64,000 nt of DNA, from the NCBI RefSeq assembly GCF_046546475.1, contig NZ_JBKGXS010000001.1, positions 682,001 to 746,000 on the forward strand, read 5' to 3'. This DNA comes from Pseudonocardia phyllosphaerae. GTDB lineage: Bacteria; Actinomycetota; Actinomycetes; Mycobacteriales; Pseudonocardiaceae. The position numbers and the translations under genes are program-made. Positions 45,593 through 54,259 of this stretch are shown here, in pieces. Under the pieces are notes generated by a model. That model was not told the origin of the DNA, did no database searches, and saw only the letters and a program-made list of their open reading frames with translations. Every line of letters starts with the position of its first letter. The stretch's first letter is position 1.

Positions 45593-46956
45593 CCGGGTTC
45601 GCGGCGGCGCTGCACGCGACCCCGTCGGCGCTGCTGCTGGCCGCCGCCGACACGGCCGGAGTCACCCTGCTCGTCGGGCTGCCGCCCGGGACCGCGCCGG
45701 CGACTGCGGTGGCGGAGTGGCTGGGGGACGAGCCACCGGACGTCGTGGTGCTGGTCGGGACGGCGGGTGGGGACACGGCGGGTGGGGACGCAGCGGGTGG
45801 GGAGGCGTTGGGCGCTGACGCCGCGCTGCCGGGCCCACCGTTCCCCGGCGATCCGCGCGTGCTGCCGGTGCCGTTCGGTGCGGCCGTGCTCGCGACCGGG
45901 GCCGCCCCGCCGGACGGACCGGTGCTGGTGGTCGACGCCGACCGGGGCGCGGCGCAGGTCGTCGACGGAGCACGGGTGACGGCGGTACCGCTCGGCCCGG
46001 TGGCCGGGGCACCCGGACCACGTTCCGCGGAACGCGACCCGCCGCCCGGGGACCCGCGTGCCGACGGCATCGCCCGGGCCGCGCGCGGGTGCCGCGCCGT
46101 CGTCCTGGCCGGAGCGCACGGCGGCGACCCGGTGCTGCGCGACGCCGTCGCGGCACGCGCCGGATGCCCGGTGCGGGTGGCGGGACCGTCCGTGGCCCCG
46201 GCCGACCCCGCGTCGGTGGAGGGCGCGGGGCCCGCGACCGCGGCCGTCCTCGGGGCGGCTCTGCTCGGTGCCGCCCTGTCCGGTGCCGGCCTGCCCGCAG
46301 CGGTCCCGGCGATGAGTGCCACCGCGGAGTCCGGCGCCGGTCCGGAGTCCGGCGCCGATCGGGAGCCCGCTGCCGGTCCGGATCCCGCCGCCGATGCGGA
46401 GCCCGAGCGGCCGGGCGTCGCCGGACGCCTGCGCCACCACGTCCTCACCGCGGCGGCGCTGCTCGGCGCCGCGCTCGTCGTCACCGGGCTGGTGCTCGGC
46501 GCGACGACCTCCGCCACCCGGACGGTCCCGGCGGCCGGGCGCAGCGTGGTCCAGTACGGCTACGCCACCGTCCTGCCCGACGGCTGGGAGCACTCCGGCG
46601 GCGACCCCGCGCGACGACGCGTGCTGCTCACCCCCGCCGGGCGCCCGGACGGGGCCGCGCTCCTCGTCGTCGAACGCAGCCCGCTCACCTACGACGCGAC
46701 CGCCGAACCCGCCCGCGCCCGCCGGGAGCTGGCCGCGCTGCTCGCCGGTGTCCCGGGCGTCGACGGGCCGTGGCCGCGGCAGGTGGCCGGCCGTCCCGTC
46801 CTGCGCTACGTCCAGCGCGACACCACGACCGTCACCGACTGGCACGTCGTGCTCGACGGCGCCGACGAGCTCGTCGCCGGCTGCCGCAGGCCGGCCGGGG
46901 CGCCGGTCCCGGCGGCGTGCCTCGACGTCGTCGCCGGCCTGCGGCTCACGGGGTAG
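45589..46956 (+). CDS. Type VII secretion-associated protein, Rv3446c-like
   Basis: 455 residues. N-terminal half is a Gly/Ala/Asp-rich domain of unknown function; a membrane helix lies at about 285-305 (LTAAALLGAALVVTGLVLGA); the C-terminal extracytoplasmic domain (VQYGYATVLPDGWEHSGGDP ... CLDVVAGLRLTG) matches the domain known from Rv3446c-type ESX-4 proteins. The position directly after eccC (GTGA overlap) and before two WXG100 genes is the ESX-4 arrangement. A short Gly-Gly-Asp repeat (residues about 60-75) is encoded by a DNA repeat (45763-45805). Confidence 0.85.
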   Translation: MTGFAAALHATPSALLLAAADTAGVTLLVGLPPGTAPATAVAEWLGDEPPDVVVLVGTAGGDTAGGDAAGGEALGADAALPGPPFPGDPRVLPVPFGAAVLATGAAPPDGPVLVVDADRGAAQVVDGARVTAVPLGPVAGAPGPRSAERDPPPGDPRADGIARAARGCRAVVLAGAHGGDPVLRDAVAARAGCPVRVAGPSVAPADPASVEGAGPATAAVLGAALLGAALSGAGLPAAVPAMSATAESGAGPESGADREPAAGPDPAADAEPERPGVAGRLRHHVLTAAALLGAALVVTGLVLGATTSATRTVPAAGRSVVQYGYATVLPDGWEHSGGDPARRRVLLTPAGRPDGAALLVVERSPLTYDATAEPARARRELAALLAGVPGVDGPWPRQVAGRPVLRYVQRDTTTVTDWHVVLDGADELVAGCRRPAGAPVPAACLDVVAGLRLTG

Positions 46957-47109
46957 CCGTCCGCGCGTCGTTCCCGTTCGCGAACGACCTGGGCGGAACG
47001 GCCACGCCCGCACCCGGCGCCGGGCGACCCTGCTCGGCAGGCGGGCACGGTCCGCCGGGCAGGAACCCACGACGACAACGACCGACGACGAACGGAACGG
47101 GTGAGCCGC

Positions 47110-47421
47110 ATGGCCGACGGGTTCGGTACGACGACCGAGGAGATGGCCCGCGCGGCCGGGCACGTGCGGGGGGTGAACAGCGAGGTCGCGGGCGAGCTCG
47201 CCGCCCTGCGCGGCAAGCTCGCCCCGCTGGCGGGCATGTGGACCGGTCAGGCGGCGGTGCAGTTCGCGCAGCTGATGGAGCGCTGGGACACCGAGGCCCG
47301 CACCCTCAACGAGTCCCTCGCGACGATCGGCACCGCCCTGCAGGGCAACCGGGCCGACTACGAGCAGCGCGAGCAGGAGCAGGCGAGCTCCCTCGGCGCG
47401 ATCACCACGGCGCTCGGCTGA
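47110..47421 (+). CDS. WXG100 protein, EsxU-like
   Basis: 103 residues, two-helix hairpin secreted by ESX systems. The turn motif is W44-T-G46 in MWTGQAA, about mid-protein as expected. From the ATG at 47110; an in-frame GTG at 47101 would add three residues. First of a pair, so probably the partner of the next gene in a heterodimer (EsxU/EsxT type). It lies 153 bp after the Rv3446c-like gene. Confidence 0.9.
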   Translation: MADGFGTTTEEMARAAGHVRGVNSEVAGELAALRGKLAPLAGMWTGQAAVQFAQLMERWDTEARTLNESLATIGTALQGNRADYEQREQEQASSLGAITTALG

Positions 47422-47453
47422 GCCGCGGCACCGACCCAGGAGACGAGGAACAG

Positions 47454-47750
47454 ATGAGCACTCCGGAAATCAAGGTCACCTTCAGCGCGCTCGACGGGGC
47501 CCGGGCCGACGTCGCCGCGACCGCGGGCCGGATCCGCACCCAGCTCGAGGACCTGCGCCGCTACCTGGCGCCGATGGTCGGGACCTGGACCGGGCAGGCC
47601 GCGGCCGACTACCAGGCCGTCCAGCAGCGCTGGGACACCTCCGCGGCCGGGCTGAACGACACCCTGGACCGCATCGGCGTCGCACTGGGCCGCGCGCACG
47701 ACGCGTACCGTGCGACCGAGCAGGCCAACGCGGCCCGCTGGCGGGGCTGA
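47454..47750 (+). CDS. WXG100 protein, EsxT-like
   Basis: 98 residues, WXG motif W45-T-G47 (TWTGQAA), predicted all-helical with C-terminal Tyr-x-x-x-Glu-type segment (YRATEQ), the general ESX export signal form. GAGGAA precedes the ATG by 3-5 nt, and AGGAGACGAGG extends further back. Second gene of the WXG100 pair and the last ESX-4 gene before rplM. Confidence 0.9.
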   Translation: MSTPEIKVTFSALDGARADVAATAGRIRTQLEDLRRYLAPMVGTWTGQAAADYQAVQQRWDTSAAGLNDTLDRIGVALGRAHDAYRATEQANAARWRG

Positions 47751-48070
47751 ACGACCGGCCCGGGCACCCGGTCGCGGGGCGGCGTTCCCACCGGCTCGAC
47801 CGCGAGCTCGGCCGGGGGTGCGGACGCGGTGGTCGGCGCGGTGTTCGCCACCCCGCGTGCCCGCCCCGCGAACCGGCGGGTACTCTTGACTCTCGTTGTG
47901 CAGCGGTGGAGACCCGCGGGCGCTTTCCCGCCCGGGCATCGTCTCGGTGGGGTGCGTCCCTCCGGCGTCCACCAGCGGCACGCTGAGGAACCACCAGACA
48001 CACCAGCGTGGGCCGGCCCGGGGCACCCGGGGCCGCCCACCACAGCCGAGAACGACGACGAGGTAGATCC
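47751..48070 (+). promoter_or_regulatory. esxT-rplM gap with hairpin and probable rplM promoter
   Basis: 320 bp without a supported gene. A 7-bp stem (47752-47758 with 47768-47774) right after the WXG100 stop may terminate the ESX transcript. TACTCT at 47881-47886 fits the -10 consensus, with no clear -35, and would give a leader of about 175 nt before rplM. The ribosome-binding site GAGGTAG lies before the rplM GTG. Confidence 0.45.
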
Positions 48071-48510
48071 GTGCCCACGTACAGCCCGAAGCCCGGCGAC
48101 ATCACCCACGCCTGGCACGTGATCGACGCCAACGACGTGCGCCTGGGTCGGCTCGCCACGCACGCGGCCACGCTGCTGCGCGGCAAGCACAAGCCGACCT
48201 ACGCGCCGCACGTCGACGGCGGTGACTTCGTGGTGATCATCAACGCCGAGAAGGTCTCGCTCTCCGGCAACAAGCACCAGGACAAGCACGTCTACCACCA
48301 CTCCGGCTTCCCGGGCGGCCTCCGCTCGCGGTCGGCCGGCGAGATGCTGGAGACGCACCCGGACCGCCTCGTCGAGAAGGCGGTCAAGGGCATGCTGCCG
48401 AAGAACCGCCTCGGCCGTGCGATGGCCAAGAAGCTGAAGGTCTACTCCGGTCCGTCGCACCCGCACGAGGCGCAGAAGCCGCAGCCGTTCGAGATCACCC
48501 AGGTCAGCCA

Positions 48511-48514
<4 letters not shown>
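48071..48514 (+). CDS. rplM: 50S ribosomal protein L13
   Basis: L13 (uL13), 147 residues, early 23S rRNA assembly protein. It begins MPTYSPKPGDITHAWHVIDA and has KAVKGMLPKNRLGRAMAKKL and YSGPSHPHEAQKP. The GTG is chosen for the family N-terminus and the GAGGTAG signal. Its stop overlaps rpsI (GTGA). Confidence 0.98.
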
Positions 48515-49146
<632 letters not shown>

Positions 49147-49157
49147 TCGCACACCGG

Positions 49158-50507
49158 ATGCCTCGCCTCTTCGGAACCGACGGCGTCCGGGGCCTGGCCA
49201 ACGGCGAACTCCTCACTCCGGAGTTCGCCGTTGGTGTCTGTGCCTCGGCTGCGCGCACCCTTTCCACCGGCACCGACCGGCGGCCCGTCGCGGTCGTCGG
49301 GCGGGACCCGCGGGCCAGCGGTGAGATGCTGGAGGCCGCGGTCGTCGCCGGTCTGACCTCGGCCGGTGCCGACGCGATCCGGGTCGGCGTGCTGCCCACC
49401 CCGGGCGTCGCGCACCTCGTCGCGCAGACCGGTGCCGACCTCGGCGTGATGATCTCCGCGTCGCACAACCCGATGCCCGACAACGGCATCAAGCTGTTCA
49501 CCGCGGGCGGTCAGAAGCTCCCCGACGACGTCGAGGACGAGATCGAGCGGGCCTTCACCGGCCCGCCGGCCCCGCGCCCGACGGGTGCCGCCATCGGCCG
49601 GGTCTGGGACGCCCCCGACGCGACCTCGGTCTACGTCGGGCACCTGCTGGAGGCCGCGGGCCTCGGGCAGGAGCTGTCGCTGGCCGGACTGACCGTCGTC
49701 GTCGACTGTGCCAACGGGGCCGCGTCGCTCGCGGCGCCGGAGGCCTACCGGCAGGCCGGTGCCGAGGTCGTCGCGCTGCACGCCGACCCGGACGGTCTCA
49801 ACATCAACGACGGCGTCGGATCGACCCACCTCGGGCCGCTGCAGGCCGCCGTCGTCGAGCACGGCGCCGACCTCGGCATCGCGCACGACGGCGACGCCGA
49901 CCGCTGCCTCGCGGTGGACGCGAACGGTGACGTCGTCGACGGCGACCGGATCATGGCCGTGCTGGCCGTCGCGATGCGCGACGCCGGCGAGCTCGCCCAC
50001 GACACGCTCGTCGCCACGGTGATGAGCAACCTCGGGCTGCACCTGGCCATGCGGGACGCGGGGATCACCCTCGACACCACCAAGGTCGGCGACCGCTACG
50101 TGCTGGAGCGGCTCCGCGAGGGTGGTTTCTCCCTCGGTGGCGAGCAGTCCGGGCACGTCGTGCTCCCGGGGCACGCCACCACCGGCGACGGCCTGCTCAC
50201 CGCGCTGCGCCTGATGGCGCGCGTCGCGCAGACCCGTACGCCGCTGGCCGAGCTGGCCTCGATCGTCACGGTGCTGCCGCAGGTGCTGGAGAACGTGTCC
50301 GTCGCCGACAAGGACGCCGTCGCCGACTCCACCGAGGTCGCCGAGGCCGTCGCGAAGGCCGAGGCCGAGCTGGGTGAGACCGGGCGGGTGCTGCTGCGCC
50401 CGTCGGGCACCGAGCAGCTGGTCCGGGTGATGGTCGAGGCGCCGACCGAGGACATCGCCCGCGGTGTCGCCGACCGGCTGGCCGCCGTCGTCGCCTCCGC
50501 GAGCTGA
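49158..50507 (+). CDS. glmM: Phosphoglucosamine mutase
   Basis: Interconverts glucosamine-6-phosphate and glucosamine-1-phosphate for UDP-GlcNAc and cell-wall synthesis. 449 residues; catalytic phosphoserine Ser102 in SASHNPMPDNG, metal loop DGDADR (244-249), sugar-binding GGEQSGH, and phosphate-binding RPSGTEQLVRV near the C-terminus. It follows rpsI by 11 nt, as in mycobacteria. Codons 14-26 contain a 15-bp perfect inverted repeat. A strong terminator follows the gene. GlmS, the preceding enzyme of the pathway, is 1.8 kb downstream. Confidence 0.97.
   Translation: MPRLFGTDGVRGLANGELLTPEFAVGVCASAARTLSTGTDRRPVAVVGRDPRASGEMLEAAVVAGLTSAGADAIRVGVLPTPGVAHLVAQTGADLGVMISASHNPMPDNGIKLFTAGGQKLPDDVEDEIERAFTGPPAPRPTGAAIGRVWDAPDATSVYVGHLLEAAGLGQELSLAGLTVVVDCANGAASLAAPEAYRQAGAEVVALHADPDGLNINDGVGSTHLGPLQAAVVEHGADLGIAHDGDADRCLAVDANGDVVDGDRIMAVLAVAMRDAGELAHDTLVATVMSNLGLHLAMRDAGITLDTTKVGDRYVLERLREGGFSLGGEQSGHVVLPGHATTGDGLLTALRLMARVAQTRTPLAELASIVTVLPQVLENVSVADKDAVADSTEVAEAVAKAEAELGETGRVLLRPSGTEQLVRVMVEAPTEDIARGVADRLAAVVASAS
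49198..49234 (+). promoter_or_regulatory. 15-bp inverted repeat inside the 5' end of glmM
   Basis: Arms CCAACGGCGAACTCC (49198-49212) and its exact complement (49220-49234), 7-nt loop; one more G.U pair can extend it. It begins 40 nt into the coding sequence. The stem is too long to be expected by chance in ordinary coding DNA and could attenuate read-through from rplM-rpsI or slow early elongation. Confidence 0.6.
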
Positions 50508-50531
50508 CGTTCGCACCTGCAAGTTCCACTC

Positions 50532-50560
50532 CCGCCGGGCCGTGCTCCACGGCCCGGCGG
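50532..50560 (+). terminator. Terminator hairpin after glmM
   Basis: A 13-bp perfect stem (CCGCCGGGCCGTG with its complement) and a CTC loop, 25 nt after the glmM stop. The 3' arm touches the TGGAG that could serve the next small gene. Confidence 0.8.
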
Positions 50561-50575
50561 TGGAGTATCCGGCCC

Positions 50576-50824
50576 GTGTGCGCCGACCTCTTCCGCGATC
50601 CCGACGAGCTGGACCGGCTCGCGCGGGCCACCCGCGACCTGGCCGGTGAGCTCGTCCCCGGCACGGCAGGCCCCTACGACGGCCCGCGCCGGATCGCCGA
50701 CGAGCTGCACGCCGCCGCCGACGCGATGAGCCGGGCCGCCACGGCCGCCCGCGCCGCCGACGACACCGCCCGCACCGGGTTCCGGCTGCTCCCGGACCTG
50801 CCCGGCCCCCGGATCCTGCCGTGA
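50576..50824 (+). CDS. Small helical protein of unknown function
   Basis: 82 residues from a GTG with GGTGGAG about 10 nt upstream. Predicted mainly helical, with an Asp/Glu/Arg/Ala-rich amphipathic pattern (DELDRLARATRDLAGEL, ELHAAADAMSRAATAARAA). I do not recognise a family. Position matches the small gene after glmM in mycobacteria (Rv3440c region), and ESX genes are 3 kb upstream, so a link to type VII substrates is possible but only by position. GTGA overlap with the next gene. Confidence 0.6.
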   Translation: MCADLFRDPDELDRLARATRDLAGELVPGTAGPYDGPRRIADELHAAADAMSRAATAARAADDTARTGFRLLPDLPGPRILP

Positions 50825-51237
50825 GCGCACACGACACCGGTTCCGGCGGCACCGCCGAGGAGCAGGCCCGGGCCCTGCGACGGCTGGCCGAGCGGCTCGA
50901 CGACACCGCCCACCGGATCGCGTCGATCACCGGCGAGCTGGCGCGGGTGTGGGACGACCCCGCCGGACACGGCTGGGCCGACCGGCTCGAACGGGTGCGG
51001 TGGGAGGCGATGCGGCTGGCCGACGCCGCGTCCGCGGATGCCGCGCAGGCCGGTGCGGACGGCGAGCACCTCGGAGCAGGCGGCCCGGCCGCGCAGGTCG
51101 GAGCCGAGCGCCCGGCATCCGCCACGGAGCGGCATCCGATCACCACCGGTCTGCGGCTCGGCGCCACCACGGGCACCCGCACCACCGACCGCCGCGGGAT
51201 GACCGCGCCGCTGCTGCCGCCCCACGAAGCGGGCTGA
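50821..51237 (+). CDS. Helical protein of unknown function, paired with the preceding gene
   Basis: 138 residues; GTG start overlapping the preceding stop (GTGA). The N-terminal 90 residues look helical (EEQARALRRLAERLDDTAHR, then VWDDPAGHGWADRLERVRWEAM), with two Trp near a predicted turn in the style of WXG-type helical hairpins, but no WXG motif. The C-terminal part is Gly/Thr/Ala-rich and probably disordered. No family recognised; the pair is likely co-expressed and may act together. Confidence 0.6.
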   Translation: MSAHDTGSGGTAEEQARALRRLAERLDDTAHRIASITGELARVWDDPAGHGWADRLERVRWEAMRLADAASADAAQAGADGEHLGAGGPAAQVGAERPASATERHPITTGLRLGATTGTRTTDRRGMTAPLLPPHEAG

Positions 51238-51265
51238 GACACCCGGCGACGGACGGGCCGGGTGG

Positions 51266-52138
51266 CTACTTCTCGTCGGCGGCGGTGAGCAGCCCCAGCG
51301 GCAGCTGCTCGTGCTGCTCGTCGACCTCGCCGTCGAAGTCGACCAGCGGGGCGCCGGGCACGTCGCCGGAGGTCAGGGCCGACACGCTCTTCTCGTTGAT
51401 CAGGTGCTCCATCAGGAACGCGGTGACCAGCGCGCGGGTGATCTTGCGGGTCTTGTGCTGCGAACCCTGCTGCAGCAGCACGCCCGACCAGTGCCGCCCG
51501 TCGCAGAAGCCCAGGTGCCCGGCCTTCTCGATCGACCGGACCCACGCGTCGCCGCCGGCGGCCAGTGCCATCTGCTCGGCGTAGCGCGCGGACGGGGCCA
51601 GCGGGTCCAGGGCGCCGGTGAGGTGCAGCGTCGGCGCGGTGACGTCCGGCGCGGCGGCGATCGCCGACGGGCGCGTCTCCACCGGTGCCATCGTGACGAC
51701 GGCACCGAGGCGGTCGCGCACGGCCGCGGCCACGAGCGCCGCGCCGCCGCCGGTGCCGTGCCCGAGCAGGGCGGTGCGGCGGGCGTCGACGCTGATCAGG
51801 CCGTTGCCCAGGCGCACGCCGCAGCACATGTCGAGCACGGTGTTCATGTCCGAGGAGAACCGGGCGATGCTCGGCAGCGGGCCGCGCTGGGTGTCCGGCG
51901 CGGCGGCGACGAAGCCCCAGGTCGCGAGGTGGCGCAGCAGCTCGTGGTAGCGCCGGGTCGGCTGTAGCCAGCCGTGCCCGAGCACGACGGCGGGCAGGCC
52001 GTAGCCCTCCGCCGGGGTGTAGACGATCCCCGGTGTTCCGGCCAGGCCCAGGTCGCCGTAGCGCACGGCGTTGGGTCCGGGTCGCGACAGCACGCCGATG
52101 GCGTCCTTCGCGCCCTTCATGGACGGGGGACGGGTCAC
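51266..52138 (-). CDS. Alpha/beta hydrolase (dienelactone hydrolase-like)
   Basis: 290 residues from the GTG at 52138, which has GGAG 4-5 nt upstream on the minus strand; ATG 52120 is an alternative. Motifs: VVLGHGWL (oxyanion region), GHGTGGGAAL, where the nucleophile elbow reads G-H-G-T-G and so has Gly in place of the usual Ser, GALDPLAP (acid) and KAGHLGFCDG (His). The missing elbow Ser suggests either an altered or inactive site. It is divergent from glmS. Substrate unknown. Confidence 0.75.
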   Translation of the reverse strand: MTRPPSMKGAKDAIGVLSRPGPNAVRYGDLGLAGTPGIVYTPAEGYGLPAVVLGHGWLQPTRRYHELLRHLATWGFVAAAPDTQRGPLPSIARFSSDMNTVLDMCCGVRLGNGLISVDARRTALLGHGTGGGAALVAAAVRDRLGAVVTMAPVETRPSAIAAAPDVTAPTLHLTGALDPLAPSARYAEQMALAAGGDAWVRSIEKAGHLGFCDGRHWSGVLLQQGSQHKTRKITRALVTAFLMEHLINEKSVSALTSGDVPGAPLVDFDGEVDEQHEQLPLGLLTAADEK

Positions 52139-52313
52139 ACTGCTCCGGGCCACCGGGGCACCGTACCGGTGCAGGTCATGGCATGCCCGTCCTGCGCGTC
52201 GCCCCGGCGTGCCGCGTCCCCCACCCGTGACCGGTGCTCCGGGCGGGCCCGCTACCGCACCGGCGGCGACGCGCCGAGCACCCGGCGCCGCACGGGTCCG
52301 ATCGCGGCGCCGA

Positions 52314-52319
52314 TACCCT
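52314..52319 (+). promoter_or_regulatory. -10 box placing glmS on a leaderless transcript
   Basis: TACCCT ends 7 nt before the glmS ATG at 52327; no ribosome-binding site is present between them. No clear -35. Same spacing as the other SD-less starts in the window. Confidence 0.45.
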
Positions 52320-52326
52320 CTGCGGC

Positions 52327-54201
52327 ATGTGTGGCATCGTCGGTTACGTCGGTCATCGCCCCGCACTCGACGTCGTCCTCGGTGGACTGCGCCGGCTGGA
52401 GTACCGGGGTTACGACTCCGCAGGCGTCGCGATCTGCGTGGACGGCGAGCTGCGGGTCGAGCGTGCGGCCGGGCCGCTGGCCAACCTGGAGACCCGCCTC
52501 GACGAGGTCGGCCGGGACCTGTTCGAGGGCACCTCGGGGATCGGGCACACCCGGTGGGCGACCCACGGGCCGCCGAACGACCGCAACGCGCACCCGCACC
52601 GCAGCCTCGACGGCCGGGTCGCGGTCGTGCACAACGGCATCATCGAGAACTTCCTGGAGCTGCGCGCCGAGCTGGAGCAGCGCGGCATCTGGGCCGAGTC
52701 CGACACCGACACCGAGACCGCCGCGCACCTGGTCGGCCTGGCCTACGACGGCGAGCTGGCCGGCGCCGACGACACCAAGGGCGACCTGACGGCCTCGGTG
52801 CGCGCCGTCGCCAACCGGCTCGAGGGCGCGTTCACTCTGGTCGTGACGCACGCCGACGACCCGGACCGGATCGTCGCCGCCCGCCGCAACTCCCCGCTGG
52901 TGCTGGGCCTGGGCGATGGCGAGAACTTCCTGGCCTCCGACGTCGCCGCGTTCATCGAGTTCACCCGCTCCGCGGTCGAGCTGGGCCAGGACCAGGTCGT
53001 CACGATCACCCGTGCGGGCTACGAGGTCATCGGCTTCGACGGCGAGCCCGCCGAGGCGAGCCCGTTCGAGGTCACCTGGGACCTCGCCGCCGCCGAGAAG
53101 GGCGGCCACGACTACTTCATGCTGAAGGAGATCGAGGAGCAGCCCGTCGCGATCGCGAACACGCTGCGCGGGCACCTCGTCGACGGCCGGATCGTGCTCG
53201 ACGAGCAGCGCCTGTCCGACCAGGACCTGCGCGACGTCGACAAGGTCTTCGTCGTCGCCTGCGGCACCGCCTACCACTCCGGGCTGCTCGCGAAGTACGC
53301 CATCGAGCACTGGACGCGGCTGCCCGTCGAGGTCGAGCTGGCCTCGGAGTTCCGCTACCGCGACCCGGTGCTCGACCGGTCCACGCTGGTCGTCGCGATC
53401 TCCCAGTCCGGGGAGACCGCCGACACCCTCGAGGCGCTGCGCCACGCGAAGGACCAGAAGGCCCGCGTCCTCGCGATCTGCAACACCAACGGGGCGCAGA
53501 TCCCGCGCGAGTCCGACGCGGTGATCTACACCCACGCCGGCCCGGAGATCGGCGTTGCGGCCACCAAGACGTTCACCGCGCAGGTCGCGGCCACCTACCT
53601 GGTCGGTCTCGCGCTGGCCCAGGCCCGCGGCACCAAGTACCCCGACGAGGTGGTGCGCGAGTTCCACCAGCTGGAGTCGATGCCCGCCGCCGTCGACGAG
53701 GTGCTGGAGTCCCTCGGCGAGGCCCGCGCGCTCGGGCAGGAGCTGGCGCCGTCGAAGGCTGTGCTGTTCCTGGGCCGCCACGTCGGCTACCCGGTGGCGC
53801 TGGAGGGTGCGCTCAAGCTCAAGGAGCTCGCCTACATGCACGCCGAGGCGTTCGCCGCCGGCGAGCTCAAGCACGGGCCGATCGCGCTGATCGAGGACGG
53901 CCTGCCGGTCGTCGTCGTGATGCCGTCGCCGAAGGGGCGCGCGGTGCTGCACTCGAAGCTGCTGTCCAACATCCAGGAGATCAAGGCGCGCGGCGCCCGC
54001 ACCGTGGTGATCGCCGAGGTCGGTGACGAGACGGTCCGCCCGTTCGCCGACCACCTCTTCGAGCTGCCCGCCGTGCCGACGCTGCTGCAGCCGCTGGTCG
54101 CGACGATCCCGCTGCAGGTCATCGCGGCCGAGATCGCCCGGGCCCGCGGCTACGACGTCGACAAGCCGCGGAACCTGGCGAAGTCGGTCACCGTCGAGTA
54201 G
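52327..54201 (+). CDS. glmS: Glutamine-fructose-6-phosphate aminotransferase (isomerizing)
   Basis: First step of hexosamine synthesis: fructose-6-P + Gln to glucosamine-6-P + Glu. 624 residues. N-terminal glutaminase begins MCGIVGYVGHR with nucleophile Cys2 and has RWATHG; the C-terminal half has two SIS domains (CGTAYHSGL and SQSGETADT in the first) and ends with the family's KSVTVE. The ATG is set by the obligatory Cys2. No SD; leaderless-looking. Works in the same pathway as GlmM upstream. Confidence 0.98.
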   Translation: MCGIVGYVGHRPALDVVLGGLRRLEYRGYDSAGVAICVDGELRVERAAGPLANLETRLDEVGRDLFEGTSGIGHTRWATHGPPNDRNAHPHRSLDGRVAVVHNGIIENFLELRAELEQRGIWAESDTDTETAAHLVGLAYDGELAGADDTKGDLTASVRAVANRLEGAFTLVVTHADDPDRIVAARRNSPLVLGLGDGENFLASDVAAFIEFTRSAVELGQDQVVTITRAGYEVIGFDGEPAEASPFEVTWDLAAAEKGGHDYFMLKEIEEQPVAIANTLRGHLVDGRIVLDEQRLSDQDLRDVDKVFVVACGTAYHSGLLAKYAIEHWTRLPVEVELASEFRYRDPVLDRSTLVVAISQSGETADTLEALRHAKDQKARVLAICNTNGAQIPRESDAVIYTHAGPEIGVAATKTFTAQVAATYLVGLALAQARGTKYPDEVVREFHQLESMPAAVDEVLESLGEARALGQELAPSKAVLFLGRHVGYPVALEGALKLKELAYMHAEAFAAGELKHGPIALIEDGLPVVVVMPSPKGRAVLHSKLLSNIQEIKARGARTVVIAEVGDETVRPFADHLFELPAVPTLLQPLVATIPLQVIAAEIARARGYDVDKPRNLAKSVTVE

Positions 54202-54259
54202 CGCCCCTGTGCGGGCCGTGCGGGGAGTGAACGACGCCGTTCGCGGATAACCTCCGCGC

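Noticed and set aside
54250..54255. TAACCT as a leaderless -10 for the NAD(P)HX repair gene
   Set aside because: Only 4 nt separate it from the ATG, too few for a transcription start at or before the codon; co-transcription with glmS is simpler.
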